A DNA stretch of 64,000 nucleotides. Source: Trichoplax adhaerens (lineage: Eukaryota; Placozoa; Uniplacotomia; Trichoplacea; Trichoplacidae). The notes below the pieces were generated by a model. The model made no database searches and had not been told where the DNA came from. It was given only the letters and a program-made list of their open reading frames with translations. The number at the start of each line of letters is the position of its first letter. The first letter of the stretch is position 1. Positions 11,301 through 24,771 of the stretch are shown here, in pieces. Made by a program: the position numbers and the translations under genes. Location: assembly GCF_000150275.1 (NCBI RefSeq), contig NW_002060966.1, positions 221,590 to 285,589 of the forward strand, given 5' to 3'.

Positions 11301-13854
11301 AATGATAGCTACGTAATCATTGTCAAGATGATTTTATATGACAAGTTTTATGAAAGCTGGCAAGTGATGGTTTTTAACCTAAATTATTTAAATTACGAAG
11401 CACACAAAAGAGGACCGAATGCTAATGATTCCCTCATTCTAATATTTTTATTTCAGCCACAGAATTCATACAAAACCTATATGAAGGAAAACATCGAACG
11501 CCTGGGGATTGTACGATTGTAATCAGTTCCATTTTAGTCTTTTTTATCTACGATATAATTCTAAATATAGAAATTATGCGCAGACTGTACTTGTATAAAG
11601 ACTTGCGGATATATCCAAGTATCGAATCACAATATACCATAGTAACCTTCCATAAAGACAGGAAGCGTTTAATATGTTTTACCTACGATACGACCGCAGA
11701 GTAAATAGTATTGACAATCTCAAAGTTCCCTTTTGTCCAATTTTAGCTGTTTACAATTCTCTCAACATTATTATGATCGTGATTATAAATAAAATTATTT
11801 TATAACAGTATTAAATAAATAGCGTTCTTATTGTATCTATGATAGCGAATTTTAGTATCAACTAGATTGAATGTACAAGATTAAAGTAGGTGTAAGAATT
11901 TCTTCATATAGCTGAAACTAACGGCAATTCTTTATAATCAAGAATCGCCCCTATCGTAAATACTGGTAAGATGTAAGTTTTCTCAATCTAAGCTACTCTA
12001 TCACTTTCAGAAATTTTGGGCCAAATAATTTTACGTATTGTTGCCGTCAAACACAATAGCTTTACACAAAGATAGAAAACAAATGAGAATATACTTTGCA
12101 GAAATTCCATTTACTTTATTCCTTCAATGTCAAGAATAGTAATAAAAACGTAACATCTGACAACTAATAGCATCATAATCTTAACCAGATCTATCATTTT
12201 ATAATGGTAAAATGTCAATTATCGACATTATAGAACAATTATTGCGTCGAAGATGTTATTAATAGTCGTTTTAAGATAGAAATATAGATATTGAAAATCG
12301 ATAGTGTCGGTGTACCCTATCACTCTATATTATTTGCGGTATACTAATGCTTCTATGACACGATTGTAAACTAATTTTTCACTAATTGGCTAGTATGGAC
12401 GAAATAATTAAGTTATGCTTTATAAAAATTACTAAGTAAACGCATTTTTTCGTATTTCCGTATAAACAGGAGGTAAATTCGCAATAAATTATTTCATATA
12501 ATAAAGGCTACGTTTATGCGACTATTTTGCAATGAAAGAATGCTGTCAATTAAAAAAACAAAACAAATGAAATTAATTTAGTATCTTCCGTACATTAAAT
12601 ATTGGGCCGATGCTTTTTCTATAGTATATTAACAACCACCTACTTGATTAAATTGATTTCTTTTTTTTATTGTTTAATGCCTATTCTTGCACTACAATTT
12701 TTGATTGAATTTTAAACATCGCAAATCTTAAATTATGAGTAGTAAATGCCAGAAATTGATAAAACTCATAGCGATTGAACGTTATAAATTTATATTAAGT
12801 TGAAAAGTTAAATCGAAGATGAGATCTTTGTCAGGGTACTCATGACTTATAAACTTTAACTCAATTTGATGACTATTTTATTATTTATAATGACAATCAC
12901 TTGAATTAAAATTAATATATAGTAACAAGATAGTCAAAAATTACAAGTTACATTTAATCTAACTATTTGATACATGATTTTTCAGTCATTAATCACGATA
13001 ACTGAAATTTAAAATTGACCGCTTTTTACCTCTCATTGATAATGTTCAAATATTTATTACTGATGCATGTTAATAGCGTTTAGAAATAAATAGACGAAGT
13101 TCTAAAGTGGTCGAAGCAATGTTAAGTTGAAACTTATTAAATAAGAACTACTTATGCAGACTACTGGATAGTGAAACTAGCAATAAGGATTGATTGAATT
13201 TGAAACACGAGCCAAGGTCATAGCAAAGTGCTGATCTTAACTATATAAATCTTTCAGTCATTTTCATCCATCATATCTATCAATTACAGTCGTGAAAAAT
13301 TGTTTTTCAGAATTGACAATTCGAACATTAAAAGACAAAATCCTCATCCAATTTATACCTAAACGGTATACTCAGAATTAAAGTTAGGCGAGATTTATGA
13401 ACATAATCAATTTCAAATTTTGCTCGATTAGAACCAATACTAGCAAGTCTATGCCTATCCTAGCATATATCAATCTTCTCTGTATAGCCATAATTATACT
13501 ATATCCATTTTTAATCGATTGTAATTATTATGAAATAATTCTTAAGTAGTACGAGTAATTAATAATTTACATCGAAATAAAATTTTCTACCCATCAAGAA
13601 TGATTAGAGCAAGTAAAAGATAAATACTTCCACAGGAAAAGAAATCTTAATTACACATGAGCTCGCCATATTTCCATATTCATTTGAAATATTTTTCGAA
13701 TAAGTTGAAAATTTAGGCCAATATTCCATGGCTGGATAAGCAATCAACAATAACTAACGTTCTAGAAGAAAACTCACATGGAAGAAATTATTTTCTTCTT
13801 CTATCATTTGTTATAATATTATTTGTTTCGTTATTAATGTCAATAGGTGATCAT
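8367..13854. other. Gene desert, AT-rich
   Basis: About 5.5 kb with no recognisable exon. A 75-codon frame at 11295-11522 has a pyrimidine-rich TTTATTTCAG inside it that could act as a splice acceptor for a short 3' exon. The encoded residues match no family I know, so it is not called. Confidence 0.5.
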
Positions 13855-14880
13855 TTATCGTTCAATGGTATTATTTCGTTTTGTTCCTGATGTTGCCAAT
13901 GTTGTTTCAGGTTGTTTACGTCCAGTCATTGTTTCCAATATAAAATAAAACTTCATCCTCAATGATCTCATTCTTGCAAAGAATATCAATGGATTTAATG
14001 CACTATTAAGATATAATAATGATATAGCAAAATAGTGCAAATCATCGGGCACACAGGCAGTGCCAGCAGTCACAGGATAAACAATAAAACTAATGATACT
14101 CCAAACAGTAAAGCACAATAAGAAATTAAGGAATAGGATAGATAATGTCAAGGTAAAACGTTTTTTAGCTCGATCCGATGAATACTGGCATGTATTTGCT
14201 GTGATAGATTCACATCTATAACGCATTAAATCCATCTTAATTTTTCTCAAGACGGTATAAATCTTCAGATAGCATATAAATGTCGTCAATAATGGCAAAC
14301 CGAAATCAATTAGCGATTCGAAAACAGCATTAATTTGATTTGCTAAGCCTTCGTTCCAGGTTGGTAAGCAAGATCTTTCAATAATATTATAATCATAATG
14401 ACTTAAACCCCAAAAAGGTAGTAAGCACATGATAATAGCAATGATCCAGACAAGAACGATGGCATAAATTGCATGCCTAGGAGCTAATTTAACTGCTGGT
14501 GATTGGCACACAACCAAATAACGAAAGATAGCCATCGCCGTCAAGGTATAAGTGGTACCAATAAAATATATACCGCTAATAAAACCATGGAAGGTACATA
14601 ATTCATAACCTAAGCCATTACTATTCATGATTATATTGACTATATACAAGGGTAATCTTACGCCGCTTTGCAATAGATCTAAGCAGGTATGATTAATAAC
14701 TAGATAATTAATAGCCGATTTTTTTCTCTTATCAAGAAATAATGAAATCAATAAGAATATATTTCCCACTATTCCAAAGAATCCGATGATCGCTAAATAC
14801 CCCGCTCGTAATCCGATTTTCGTCGGCGATAGATCGGAAATATTTTCATAGCACGAATTACTCATTATCGGCCAGGTCAT
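13855..14880 (-). CDS. Class A (rhodopsin-like) G-protein-coupled receptor, intronless
   Basis: A single uninterrupted frame of 341 residues holds seven hydrophobic segments. Landmarks: a possible glycosylation site at N13; N40 in GIVGN (1.50); D68 in CLDLL (2.50); C95 and C171 as the likely extracellular disulfide pair; R120 (3.50); W145 (4.50); P196 in TM5; and N296-F300 reading NPLIF. The short tail is Lys/Arg- and Thr-rich. Two signatures are off-consensus. The DRY position reads FRY (119-121), and the TM6 CWxP motif reads CFTV (256-259), so both the toggle Trp and the kink Pro are replaced. No Lys is present at the retinal position of TM7 (Tyr there), so it is not a photosensitive opsin. 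The overall pattern is closest in feel to melatonin- or opsin-like receptors, but the ligand is unknown. The family call is secure; the subfamily is a guess. Confidence 0.9.
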   Translation of the reverse strand: MTWPIMSNSCYENISDLSPTKIGLRAGYLAIIGFFGIVGNIFLLISLFLDKRKKSAINYLVINHTCLDLLQSGVRLPLYIVNIIMNSNGLGYELCTFHGFISGIYFIGTTYTLTAMAIFRYLVVCQSPAVKLAPRHAIYAIVLVWIIAIIMCLLPFWGLSHYDYNIIERSCLPTWNEGLANQINAVFESLIDFGLPLLTTFICYLKIYTVLRKIKMDLMRYRCESITANTCQYSSDRAKKRFTLTLSILFLNFLLCFTVWSIISFIVYPVTAGTACVPDDLHYFAISLLYLNSALNPLIFFARMRSLRMKFYFILETMTGRKQPETTLATSGTKRNNTIER

Positions 14881-17800
14881 AGAGACTTTCTGTTCTACTC
14901 AATTTGCTCTTATACGTAAGATTAATAAAATGGCTAAAAATAGACCAGTTTGCCTCTAAAAATGACAGAAAAAATATTAGATTGAACGAGCGAGCACATA
15001 ATGCATTAGGAAATGAAAATTTTTAGGTAAAGCGCTAAAACAAATTGGTACTGCAATGCATTTTGAACAATTTATCGAAGAAAGCACATATAAAGGATAG
15101 TATTTATAAATGAAACGTCACGCAATATAATCAGTAGTTAAGTAAAAGTTTCCGATCAAGTTATGAAATAACTATATATAAAGAATATCAATTAGTAAGA
15201 ACTTCGAGGAAGCCATCTAATTTGATTAAAATAAATTTATTGATTTTTAAAATGACAACTTCGAAAATAATAAAATTTACGAGTGGGAATTGCTATAAAA
15301 CTATGTTTATAGATCATTTTATCTGAAATTTACACTTCCTCGACCAAAATAGATTTTGAATTTAAATTTTAAATAAAGTAGTGATGAAAATAAATACGAA
15401 TAAGGAACGCGTCCGGTATACTGTAGAACACTTATAGAAAGGGGTATTGTCCTATTTCGTTTACTTTATAACTTAAACAGAAATTTTCCCACTTCCTTAC
15501 GTATTATTACTACTCAATGGAAAAGTCTAATATTTTGCATATGCTATAAATTCGTTTTCACAAGTGACTATATAGGAATAACATCATAGTTGATACTTTC
15601 AGAGATATTTAATATCCCTCGATCAGAAAAATTCTCAACTAGCTTAAATAAAACATTTTTTTATCTTGGCCTTAAAACAAAGCACTAATGAAAGGAGAAA
15701 ATATAATTTTAAGATAGATTTTAGTTCGTATTGTTAAAATGTTCGGAGTAACACATAATATAAAAATTGCTCATTTGCACGCATGCATTAATGATTTTGG
15801 AATTTAAAATAAAATATTTATGAAGACGATCGCATAAGAGCATAAAATTGATTAGTATAAGCGAGTTTGTTAGAATGATGAGATTTATTACCAAAACTGA
15901 AAACTCTTTACTTACGTAAGTATTTTTTATACTAAATTTCATATATTACGTGAAAATCAGATAATGACGATCACCAATATTAGTATACGGGAACTGAAAA
16001 CATTTCCAATAAAAGTAAGTCATAAATTAAATTGAAATTTTCCTCTAATCTATCAGCTATCATACTTTAAGTATGCAGCTTATAGTATATAGAAGTGGAT
16101 GGAGTTTTAATAACGCACTTAATTACATTGTAATTATCGCTACTTTATTAGTAATTTATCTTATCAGTTTCATTAGCGCTTAATTAAAAGAAATTTTAAC
16201 TTTTTTTATTGTTATTTTTACGAAATTAAAGCTGGTATGAAACTTGAAATTTTTATTCATTCGTCATTCTTACCATAAAATTAATCTCTCAAAAGTCGAG
16301 GGTTGATCTTAGAGGATAGCAAATAATTGGGATATGGCAGAAATTAATTGTATTGGATCAGCCCTCATCATTAATTCGTAAAAGTAACCATTACCAAATC
16401 AAACGGAAATTTGCCTGTCCACGAGCCTGTCCTACAATACTGATGGAAGTTTAATTGATGCTATACTTTATATAGCATATGTTAGCTATCAGGCGATTGA
16501 AAAGGATGGTAAAGATTCAATTGCTATAGTAACGTCAAGGTTATCTCGTGACGTAACACAAATGCTAGGAAAAGGTCATTGATTAGCAACATAATGATGA
16601 ATTGATAATAATATATTTCACTTGTCATATTAGAATCATAACAGATGTAGATAAATACCCCTCTCTTTAAATATCTCATAACTTGAATAGAAATAAGAAC
16701 GAGAAATATAGAGCAAAAGAGAGATGTGCGAAAGATATGCACATTTTTGAAGCGTGTTTTATAAAATTGTGACATTTAGATAAATAATCGTTATTCTTAT
16801 AGTCATTCTTAGTATAATATTAGCAATGGTCAACTTAAAAGATACCAGAATTAGATAATTTCAGGCTAATTCATTTGAAGTAATACGGTAAGCTGAGCAT
16901 AAGGATATGATTTTAACACTGTAATATTTCAACAGTAAACGTAAAATAATACTACTACAATAACATTATATGCACCTAAAGTACTGCAAATTTCGCTCAA
17001 ATTTATATCTTATCTTGAAAATCAGTTATTATTTCATTGTGTGCCTATTGAAAAACATTTCAAAGAATGTATATAATCGTATTGGCTCAAAATAATGGTT
17101 AAGAGGGTATCACTCATCTTTATTCTCTATAAAATAAAAATTCTATTGAAAACACTCATTCAAGGAATGGAGTATTATTTAAATTTTATGCAATCTATTT
17201 TATTACGTTGATATCAATTCCTAAACAGCCACATTATTATATCTAACTTGGCGAGTTCGTTGTTATTAGATACGGATAGATGAGAAAATTCGCAAAGAGG
17301 AATTTGATTATGCGTACATTAATAGCTTTCTATTTTTATGTGACGATGCAATACGATATTCATGCAATGGCTGATTTCGGTTTTATAGGACAATTTTTGA
17401 TAAGATAGTTCCCTAAAATAAGTTCTATTTATTGAGGTTTCAGCCAATTTACGCAACTAATCCAATATTTTTTAATACCTATCGTTGGCAAACAGTCATT
17501 ATCGATTTGTGATAATTTTTCGTAATTATATAAACAATCATTTCATCTTAGAACAAAGGGTATTTTTAAATTTACATAAAGGGATGATCAAATCATTACC
17601 AAGGCGACTGCGAATTTTATTGGAAGTACACTGAACGGTTTATATTATTTAACGGTAATCGAAAATTAAATAATTTGGATTTAATAGCAACATCCAATTT
17701 TCTCTTTAATTTCGCTTAGAAATAATTCAATAAAATCAATTTGTTCTGGCGCATACATATATACGTATATTGTTAGCAACAGCAAATGATGTTACTTTTG

Positions 17801-19229
17801 CTACGTTACTTTAGTTAATCTTAGGTCTCTATTATCCGCTTCGATATTAAATTTGTGTCACAAAACAGCTTTGCAACAAGATAACGTAATATACGATCAA
17901 TAAGTCAATTCCTTGAACCACGTATCAAGGAACGATATCTGCACTATCACAAACACTTTTGCTCTACTAGCAGACTACACAAAGACTTAGACGCCTCGTA
18001 TTTTACGTTAAACACTAAGTTTGAGAATCCTTTTTATTACACGATTTACTGCATTTATATATTATTCTTCAATAGCTCATGAGTCGTAGTTAATACAATT
18101 AACCTCGGAATCATTTACTGGATTAAATATTAATTTTAGCTACTGCTCCCTTAATGCAGACAACAGTATTTACGAACATAGACATGTAATGACTAATACA
18201 GAATAGTCAGATTACGATATGTCCTATCACGGAACATTTCCATGATAATTTACAATCTACTATAACTAAATTACAATCACAATGATTCGAACTGTAAGTA
18301 GATGATTTGCATTCCTTATTATAACTATTAATTTCAGTATATGTATAAGTGTCACTGTGATAAAAAGTCAGTGCTATATTAAAACACAGTATATCCAAAT
18401 TACAAGTTAACTAAATAAGGATAGGCTAACAGAATTATTCTAACATAGGTATTTTTACTGTAATACAGTATATAACACTGTAACAATCTGTAAATATATC
18501 TTTTACGAGATGTGTAAGACTCACTCTTTCTTGAAGCATTCATAAAATTTTAAAACGGAGCATCCATTAGCATTTAAGGGTAATTTCTTGTTTTACTTCA
18601 AAACTCATCAATATTCCTGCAGTCGGGGATCTGCATAGATAATATAATTTACGGAACGCTATAGTGTTTCCTTATTCTGTTCCATGGTCTTCTAATACTT
18701 AGACTAATATCGAGAAAATGATCAAATCTAGAATACTTCATTTATGGAAAATTAATCATTTTTAGATAAAAATGGATAATTTAATTCATAGTCTAGATAT
18801 AAATTTACGTAGATGTCGTAGGCTTAATTGGATTATTAATGAATGACACAACTGTCACTAAACAACTTTCGTAATCGTACCTAAACTAGTCTATCTACTC
18901 TTACGGTTCTCCGACTAACTCCGAGATCTTCAGTAAGGGAAAACTAACTTATTCCTATACTATAGTAATCGAGTCAAACGATAGGTTTAGGCTAATAAAT
19001 ATATTTATTAGTAGCCCATTTACGTTAGTACCAGTGTACACTACGTTAGCCTTAGTGGAACTGAGATAAAAAATTAATAATCAAGCTTATATACTGTCAC
19101 GTTCTGTAATAGTTACATAATTAGTATGTTACCTTCTTTCTATATATGGTTAAATATCACGATGTTATCATGTCATGCATATATAGATGTAGTTATGGTA
19201 CTATATTAAGCTTATCTATATATATGTTA
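14881..19229. other. Intergenic AT-rich DNA
   Basis: Upstream flank of the receptor gene. Short open frames at 15721-15942, 16524-16775 and 18207-18398 (all minus) have no family resemblance and no splice or promoter context. Nothing else is supported. Confidence 0.55.
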
Positions 19230-19434
19230 CGGCCATTCCTAAGAATGATTTTGTCCTTAAGATTGGTCACGGCCAATGCTAAGACTCCGGCCATTCCTAG
19301 GAATGGCCGGCGACGACTGCGGCCATTCTTAAGAATGACCGCCAATTCCTAGGAATGACCGGCGACGACTGCGGCCATTCCTAAGAATGACCGGTCATTC
19401 CTAGGAATAATGGATCATCCCTAAGATTGGCCGG
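19230..19434. repeat. GC-rich palindromic minisatellite
   Basis: Around ten degenerate copies of a short unit built on GGCCATTCCTAAGAATG or its complement lie head to tail, with the spacer GGCGACGACTGC appearing twice. The units are near-palindromic. 19287-19310 is a perfect 24-bp palindrome centred on CCTAGG. GC content is far above the flanks. A 68-codon frame across it is an artefact of the repeat. Confidence 0.85.
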
Positions 19435-19576
19435 AAATTCTTAATGCATAAGAAATTATCTCATTGATGAATTCTTGAATTAAAGAACTGATAAATAAAA
19501 ATTATTCTTTAAAATTCCATTCCCAAAATTTTATTGTTAAAAAAATTCTCTAATGCATAAGAAATATATATTCTCA

Positions 19577-19797
19577 TGTTGCCATACTTGGCATGATATT
19601 CTATTTGTAATGTCTAAACTAGAGAAACCTTTCTGTTAGTGATGATCTTGTGATCTACGTCAGTAGATCAAAGGTCACAATAAAGAAAGTATATAAACTC
19701 TTTATTTTAACAATAAAGTTAGTTCTTCAACTTAATTACTGGGTCTCCTTGCTGAGTGCAGATCTAGTACTTGTTACAAAATTTGGAAGTTGTAACA
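19577..19797 (+). mobile_element. Possible solo LTR
   Basis: The segment begins TGTTGCC and ends TTGTAACA. It contains a TATATAAAC box and, shortly after, an AATAAAG signal, an order of signals typical of a retrotransposon LTR. No matching second copy, gag-pol frame or clear target-site duplication is visible. This is a weak, structure-only call. Confidence 0.25.
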
Positions 19798-22700
19798 TAT
19801 ACAATTTCATATGTCACACAAATAACCCCGGTGCTAATCTTTCACATTAAATTATAATAATCAATTAACAGTTGAGGATTGTTGTCTACAACACGACAAT
19901 CTTTAATAACATTTTTAATTACTATCTTAAATTACTACTACTTATACGTAAGAAGCATCAAGCTCCTTAACAACAACTTATCATGAATATTAAAATGTGG
20001 CTACAGAACTATCTATTTTGATGCTACTTCATTACTACTTATGTCCCTAATAAACGACGTAGCTTAATACGCTAATCAAAATTCTTCTAGACTATTCCTA
20101 TTTTAATACTACTTTACATCGAAAGAATACTTTTTAAGCTAGTAATAGTTTCAGAGTATATAGAGAACGTAGAAGCCCTATCTCACGAAAATTTGCTCAT
20201 TAAAATAATTTAAAATCCAACATTGCAAAATCATATTGTCATAAAACATTTTATTACCTGACCTCTCATAGTAAGGAATTCACTGTAATATTACTTTACT
20301 TACAGAGCGATTATAAATTGCGGCATACAAAAATTTAAGAATATTAACAATATAGAAAGGGCTATTAAATACACATTCGCCTACAAAATTGTTCATACAA
20401 TATAGAACTTTCGAATAAAGATAGAGTCGCGAAGTCTATCCTGTATTTTCATGTTCTTTCGTTTGCTCAATCAATCTTCGAATATGTCATAGTTATATAA
20501 TATTTAATCGAATAACGTTGCTGTCTTAGTATAACAATAAAGATGTCTAGGACCGGTAATATTTATACATAACGACAAGAGGGATACTCGAACTAAGTAG
20601 CAATGCGCTCAGATGGTCATGCGCTTATAAATATCTGTATAATAACCATCGTACATTCTACAGTAAATAATAACTAATACCAATAACGCTAAATATATTT
20701 TATTGCAAATCAAAGAAATTATGTGATATCGTTTATATATCGTATTTACCCGAATTTTTTGGCTTTGACATAGAGTGTTTATTAATTTAATATTATAGTA
20801 TAATTTGTCGGAAAATTTTGATTTCATTTGCTATCTATGATGTAACATATTTTCCTAGTACCAGAATAAGGGATAAATACTAGACATTGCTGTAACAATT
20901 ATAGACTAATATAAAATGATAAAATCAGAACGTCCAGCTTATCAAAAAGATTTAATATCTAATAATATATTAGCGCAGAATTAAAATTAAGATAGGAAAT
21001 TCTAAGTCATTCATTGTCGCAAGCAAGATATTTTACCGAACCAATGAATAACATTTTCTTCCAATTACTCATATCCTTCATCTAAAACAACGATTTTCTG
21101 ATTTTTGTTAATACTTTTTATTGTCTATAAAGTAAAACGTTTTGACGGAAGATTTCTTTTCTTGAAACGTTCTGTGGAATAACGATGATAAAAAATGAAC
21201 AATCTCTTTTTCTCAAGACAAAAATACCATTACGTAGCATTTTATAAAATTTATCAAAGTGAATATGATAAATTTTAAAAGGTAGTTATGTTGATATTTT
21301 TGTTGACTAATCGTCTCTACGGTTGTAAATAACATGTTCCTAATAAACGATCAATTTAATTCATAAATATTGTAATTAAAATATTATTTTTTATATTTTC
21401 TTAGAGATTGTAACCCAAACTAGTTGCATAAATAATAGCTTGAGCAAAACTAATCCTTATCACATTTATTGATGTATAGACATTTTCTAGCATTATTAAC
21501 CTATGTGCCATCAACTTTGAATCACCGTAAAATTGGTAATATTCTTAGAAAAGATAGAAACGACGATATTAGAAATAAATCTGACTGAATTTATAAACTT
21601 GAAGAATGGTGTTAGCAAATGATCATTTCTAACAGATCTCTACAAAATAAAAGAGTGGCGTTGATTGCAAATTTTTAATACATTTCAAGTATCAAGTTAT
21701 AAACAAACGTTTTGTATTCTATAATGTCCAGATAGTACGAATATATCACATATCGTAAAATGAAGAAAGGATTCTTAAAAATGATTGGAAAAGAACTAAT
21801 TACACTTCTAATGTGACTTCAGTAATAGATAGAACGATGTCATGAATTCGAATGTGATCGATGATATATGGTTAGATCGTTAGAATGCATGTAAATGCCT
21901 TACATATTCTAAACTCTCATTTAAACACTTATAATGTCTAATTTAATGAAATTAGCTTAAGATTTCAATACCTATTCGCATCTATCACATCAATAAAACT
22001 ATTTATCTTGTTAGCAGGTGATAAACTCAACAAAATGTGATCAGCTAGGTTCAGTATCGGCATTTTACTGTATAAGCCATAACAAATTCAATTGAGTAAC
22101 GTAGTTCTGTCTATTGTCGGATTTAATAAATTTAGTTTACTACGCCAAATATGAACAGTATTTCACTTATTAAATCTGCAAAAACAAATATTATTACCAA
22201 CTTGAATTTAATATGCGTATTTTGATGTACTAAATGCTCTTTTAAATAATTATAATTGATGAATACCATATGATCACGTACTAAGATTTTCTTAATTATT
22301 TCGATCAATCAGATTAAATTTAATAATTCAGTAGTTATCCCATTTTGCACGCAAAAATAATTTTACTGAAGGTGAGTTTTCAACTGCTAGATTTGATTTA
22401 GCCCAACACTTTTACCTCTGAGAAATGATATGTGTGATAGGCCGTATTACTTCATATTATCAAAACCTTATTTGTCAAGCTTAATAAAATTTATGTTGAT
22501 ATATTAAGTTGCGCTGAATTCTTTTCCTACAATAATGTTAATATTTGAGCACTAAGACTATTAGCAGACTTATACGGTGAAAATTAAAACGCATATTTTG
22601 GCTATAAAATTGTTTTTTATTCAGTACAGCATTTATAGTTACTATATCCGGAAGTTATTGCTATAACTTTGGATCAATACTGGAGTAGTGGCTGACGGCT

Positions 22701-24771
22701 GCAATAGGATTAATCTTACATTTACAGGAAAATGAAATACGTAAATATAAAATGAATGCACCACGCAGTGTATAATTACGGGACAATTTATCAGTGTATT
22801 ACACTTGATCGTATTTGCGGAAATAAACATCTGCATATATTAGCTAAGAAAGAATAGTTGGTCTAATATCGTAGCTAATGCTGATAGGCATTTAAAATAA
22901 GATATAATCATTACGTTTATTTGCGTAATCGTTGATAATAAATGTCAATTTCAATCGAATAATTATTTTATAGAATCCTTTTGAATTCGGGTTTAAAGAG
23001 ATAATTAGGTAATCTGCCAATTTATGATGTAATGTCCATTTTTGAAAATCATTTACGATATTTTATTTAATTGCTTGTACTAAAATTTTATGACAATATA
23101 CAAAACTAAGTAAATACCATTAATGTTTACTTTATTTTATTTTACATTATTTTAGTATTAACATAGCAACTTAATGAAATTCATTAAATTTAAATTAAAA
23201 ATATAGTCTGATCATGAAATAGGCAATAGTATTTACTGCAGTACCTACAGTTTCTTGTCATAGGTTCTTAGCAATTTATTGTAATTCTTACTTCGTATCT
23301 TGTGTTATGCTATACCTTACTAATAATTCTTGAATATTACTTTTATGGCGTCAATGCTGTGATCACTTACTGTGCAATTTATTAGAGAACATTATTCAGA
23401 AGCTTGTCAAAATGCAGCTTTTCAATTTTAATATAAGACACCAGCAGTATATTTTCAACTTTCAAATACGAATAATGATATATTATGCAGATGTAAGATA
23501 GAGTAGACGTGGGGATCAATAAATTCTTAGAAGTAGAATGTGATAATTTTCATTATCTATTTACAGTACAGTCTCAATGTAGTAAGATAGAATACTCTTG
23601 ACAAAGGTATATGTCAAAATTTAGGTCTATTTTACCTTCGTTTATAAAGTCATTATATTTTCTACTATAAGTTATGGTTTAAGATTTCCATTTTCTAGAA
23701 ACATATATATGGTATGCAACCATTCAGTTAGTAATTGAAACCTGCAGCACGGTCTTTTCTTAAGGATCTATAGTGGCCAGGCATTATATGCTCATACACA
23801 TTGCTTTTATTCAATCAAGTTGCTAAGTGTGGATATACTCCTACTGTAAACTAGCCTATATCTACTCCAATTCTGAGAAGTATTTCGAGTATTTATATAA
23901 AACTTCAATTGTATTCCCATATATAATCATGCTTATAGACTGTACATTTTAAATTGATTGGTTAATCATCTATATAATTTGCTTCGAAGTTCGAATTTTA
24001 AAACTACCAGTACCGCTTAATTTAAAATTTTTATTCCAATTATAATGCTTAAATTTAATAAAGACAAGAATAAAACTTTCCGTTGCATCTAGTCTCATTT
24101 ATTATGAAGCTAATTAATCGTATTAATTATTTCAAGAACACGTCATTACCGACTTTACTGAACATTTCCAGGAATAAGATGTCATGATATTTAATAATGA
24201 TATCATCTACTGTATTACTGCAGCATACCTAATAATTTCAGAAATTAAAGTAAAGTTTATGAGGTCACTAAATACAGTTTAAGAGATTAATACAGCAAAT
24301 TGAGTGAAACAAATTTAATAGCTAGAGATTGAAACTAGTTTTGTAACCAGGAAATTTTACTTTTATATATCCAATAAATGGTCTAAAACTTTTAATCTTA
24401 CAAATTATTACCGTATATTCTCAACAGCTTTACACTGACTTATTAAGCAAGTAATAAATCTGTAAAGCAATGGCTTTTATGTAGAGTTTTCTGAACTGCA
24501 CTAGTTAATGATATACTGCACGTAGTTTTTAATTGGCTTTAAAATGAAAGTTAATACATGACTTGAATCTAGTGATTATACGACATTAGAAAAGAAGATT
24601 TTCAATGTTGCTGTATAAATTTTAGTTCAATCTTAAACCTGAAATATAACACTTCAAGCTTGCACATATGGGCGATTTTAGTACGCTTTAGACTGATATC
24701 TAATAATTATAAGCCATTAGCAGTTTCAATTATTTTAATTTAAAGCGTTAACAACTTTAAAGTATCGCACA
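19798..24771. other. Gene desert, AT-rich
   Basis: Nothing recognisable on either strand. Frames at 20609-20827 and 22642-22836 are short, unrelated to known families and have no gene context. Confidence 0.5.

Noticed and set aside
13855-14880. Opsin identity for the GPCR
   Set aside because: The retinal-binding Lys of TM7 is absent (Tyr at that position).
19146-19352. A 68-codon frame rich in RPFLRM repeats
   Set aside because: Produced by the palindromic minisatellite, with irregular unit spacing.
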